The notes under the pieces: model-generated
What the model was told of the DNA's origin: nothing
Seen by the model: the letters and a program-made list of their open reading frames with translations, nothing else
Databases searched by the model: none
DNA from: an uncultured Bacteroidales bacterium
Lineage (GTDB): Bacteria; Bacteroidota; Bacteroidia; Bacteroidales; ML635J-15
DNA length: 64,000 nucleotides
Assembly (NCBI GenBank): GCA_905234755.1
Contig: CAJOIT010000011.1
Coordinates: 110,692 to 174,691, forward strand
Direction: 5' to 3'
Program-made: the position numbers and the translations under genes
In this document: positions 63,943-64,000 of the stretch, in pieces
Layout: every line of letters starts with the position of its first letter
Numbering within the stretch: the stretch's first letter is position 1

Positions 63943-64000
63943 CGGCGGCGACCTACTCTCCCACAATACGCAGTACCATCGGCGCTGGTGAGCTTAGCTT
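63943..64000 (-). rRNA. rrf: 5S ribosomal RNA, 3' part (gene runs past the window)
   Basis: The reverse complement shows the conserved 3' half of 5S rRNA: GGTACTGCG, GTGGGAGAGTAGGTCGCC and the terminal GCC. The 5' half lies beyond base 64000. Its position implies a 16S-23S-5S operon entering from the right. Confidence 0.93.

Overview
This window reads as chromosome of an anaerobic member of the Bacteroidota, most likely order Bacteroidales. The evidence is type IX secretion (T9SS) C-terminal sorting domains, a lysine-gingipain-like C25 protease, a PorV-family protein, a CarboxypepD_reg/TonB-dependent receptor, FISUMP and SprB repeats, and promoters of the TTG-N18..21-TAnnTTTG type instead of -35/-10 boxes. 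Several start codons (474-aa thioredoxin-like protein, GGGtGRT protein, deoC, mazG-like, UXS-like, HIT) were placed at an internal ATG because the longer frame began at a TTG lying in or at a promoter, repeat or neighbouring gene.

Layout. 1-3172 (minus): lpxC (cut by the window edge), then rnc, fabF and acpP; purN diverges at 3328. 4014-7813: a secreted thioredoxin-fold protein lacking the redox cysteines, then a two-gene unit coding for a NifU-like scaffold and a GGGtGRT protein. 8194-23118: one 15-kb gene for a ~4970-residue modular T9SS cargo. 23415-31923 (minus): dusB, infB, nusA, rimP, an 85-aa unknown, deoC, a MazG-like pyrophosphohydrolase and a TrmH-type methylase. 32082-35444: a UDP-glucuronate decarboxylase-like enzyme, mpl, a HIT protein and greA. 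35607-44578 (minus): an operon of TonB-dependent receptor, 1380-aa secreted protein and PorV-family protein. 44726-50354: a basic coiled-coil protein, a divergent Rieske-like lipoprotein with an altered ligand set, a four-module HhH membrane protein and a gingipain-like protease. 50922-53623 (plus): a Ytr-type ABC operon with its own GntR regulator, a palindromic operator and a DUF2807 protein. 53715-56879 (minus): thrS-infC-rpmI-rplT. 57198-63365 (plus): an aspartyl-protease/PDZ protein, then a two-gene unit of a secreted MORN-caspase and a secreted papain-like/DUF4384 protein. The window ends in the 3' part of a 5S rRNA gene with its terminator (minus strand).

Most noteworthy: (i) the genes for two transcription-elongation factors or their operons (rimP-nusA-infB and greA) each carry an intrinsic-terminator-like hairpin between a good promoter and the start codon, suggesting attenuation that senses the elongation machinery; (ii) the caspase-MORN / papain-DUF4384 pair looks like a dedicated exported protease module, preceded by three 33-bp-spaced direct repeats; (iii) a Rieske-like lipoprotein has a Cys-X-His / Cys-X2-Cys ligand set; (iv) a ~160-bp nested-palindrome dispersed repeat occurs in two well-preserved inverted copies and one invaded copy; (v) the NifU-like/GGGtGRT pair has a dyad over its predicted transcription start.
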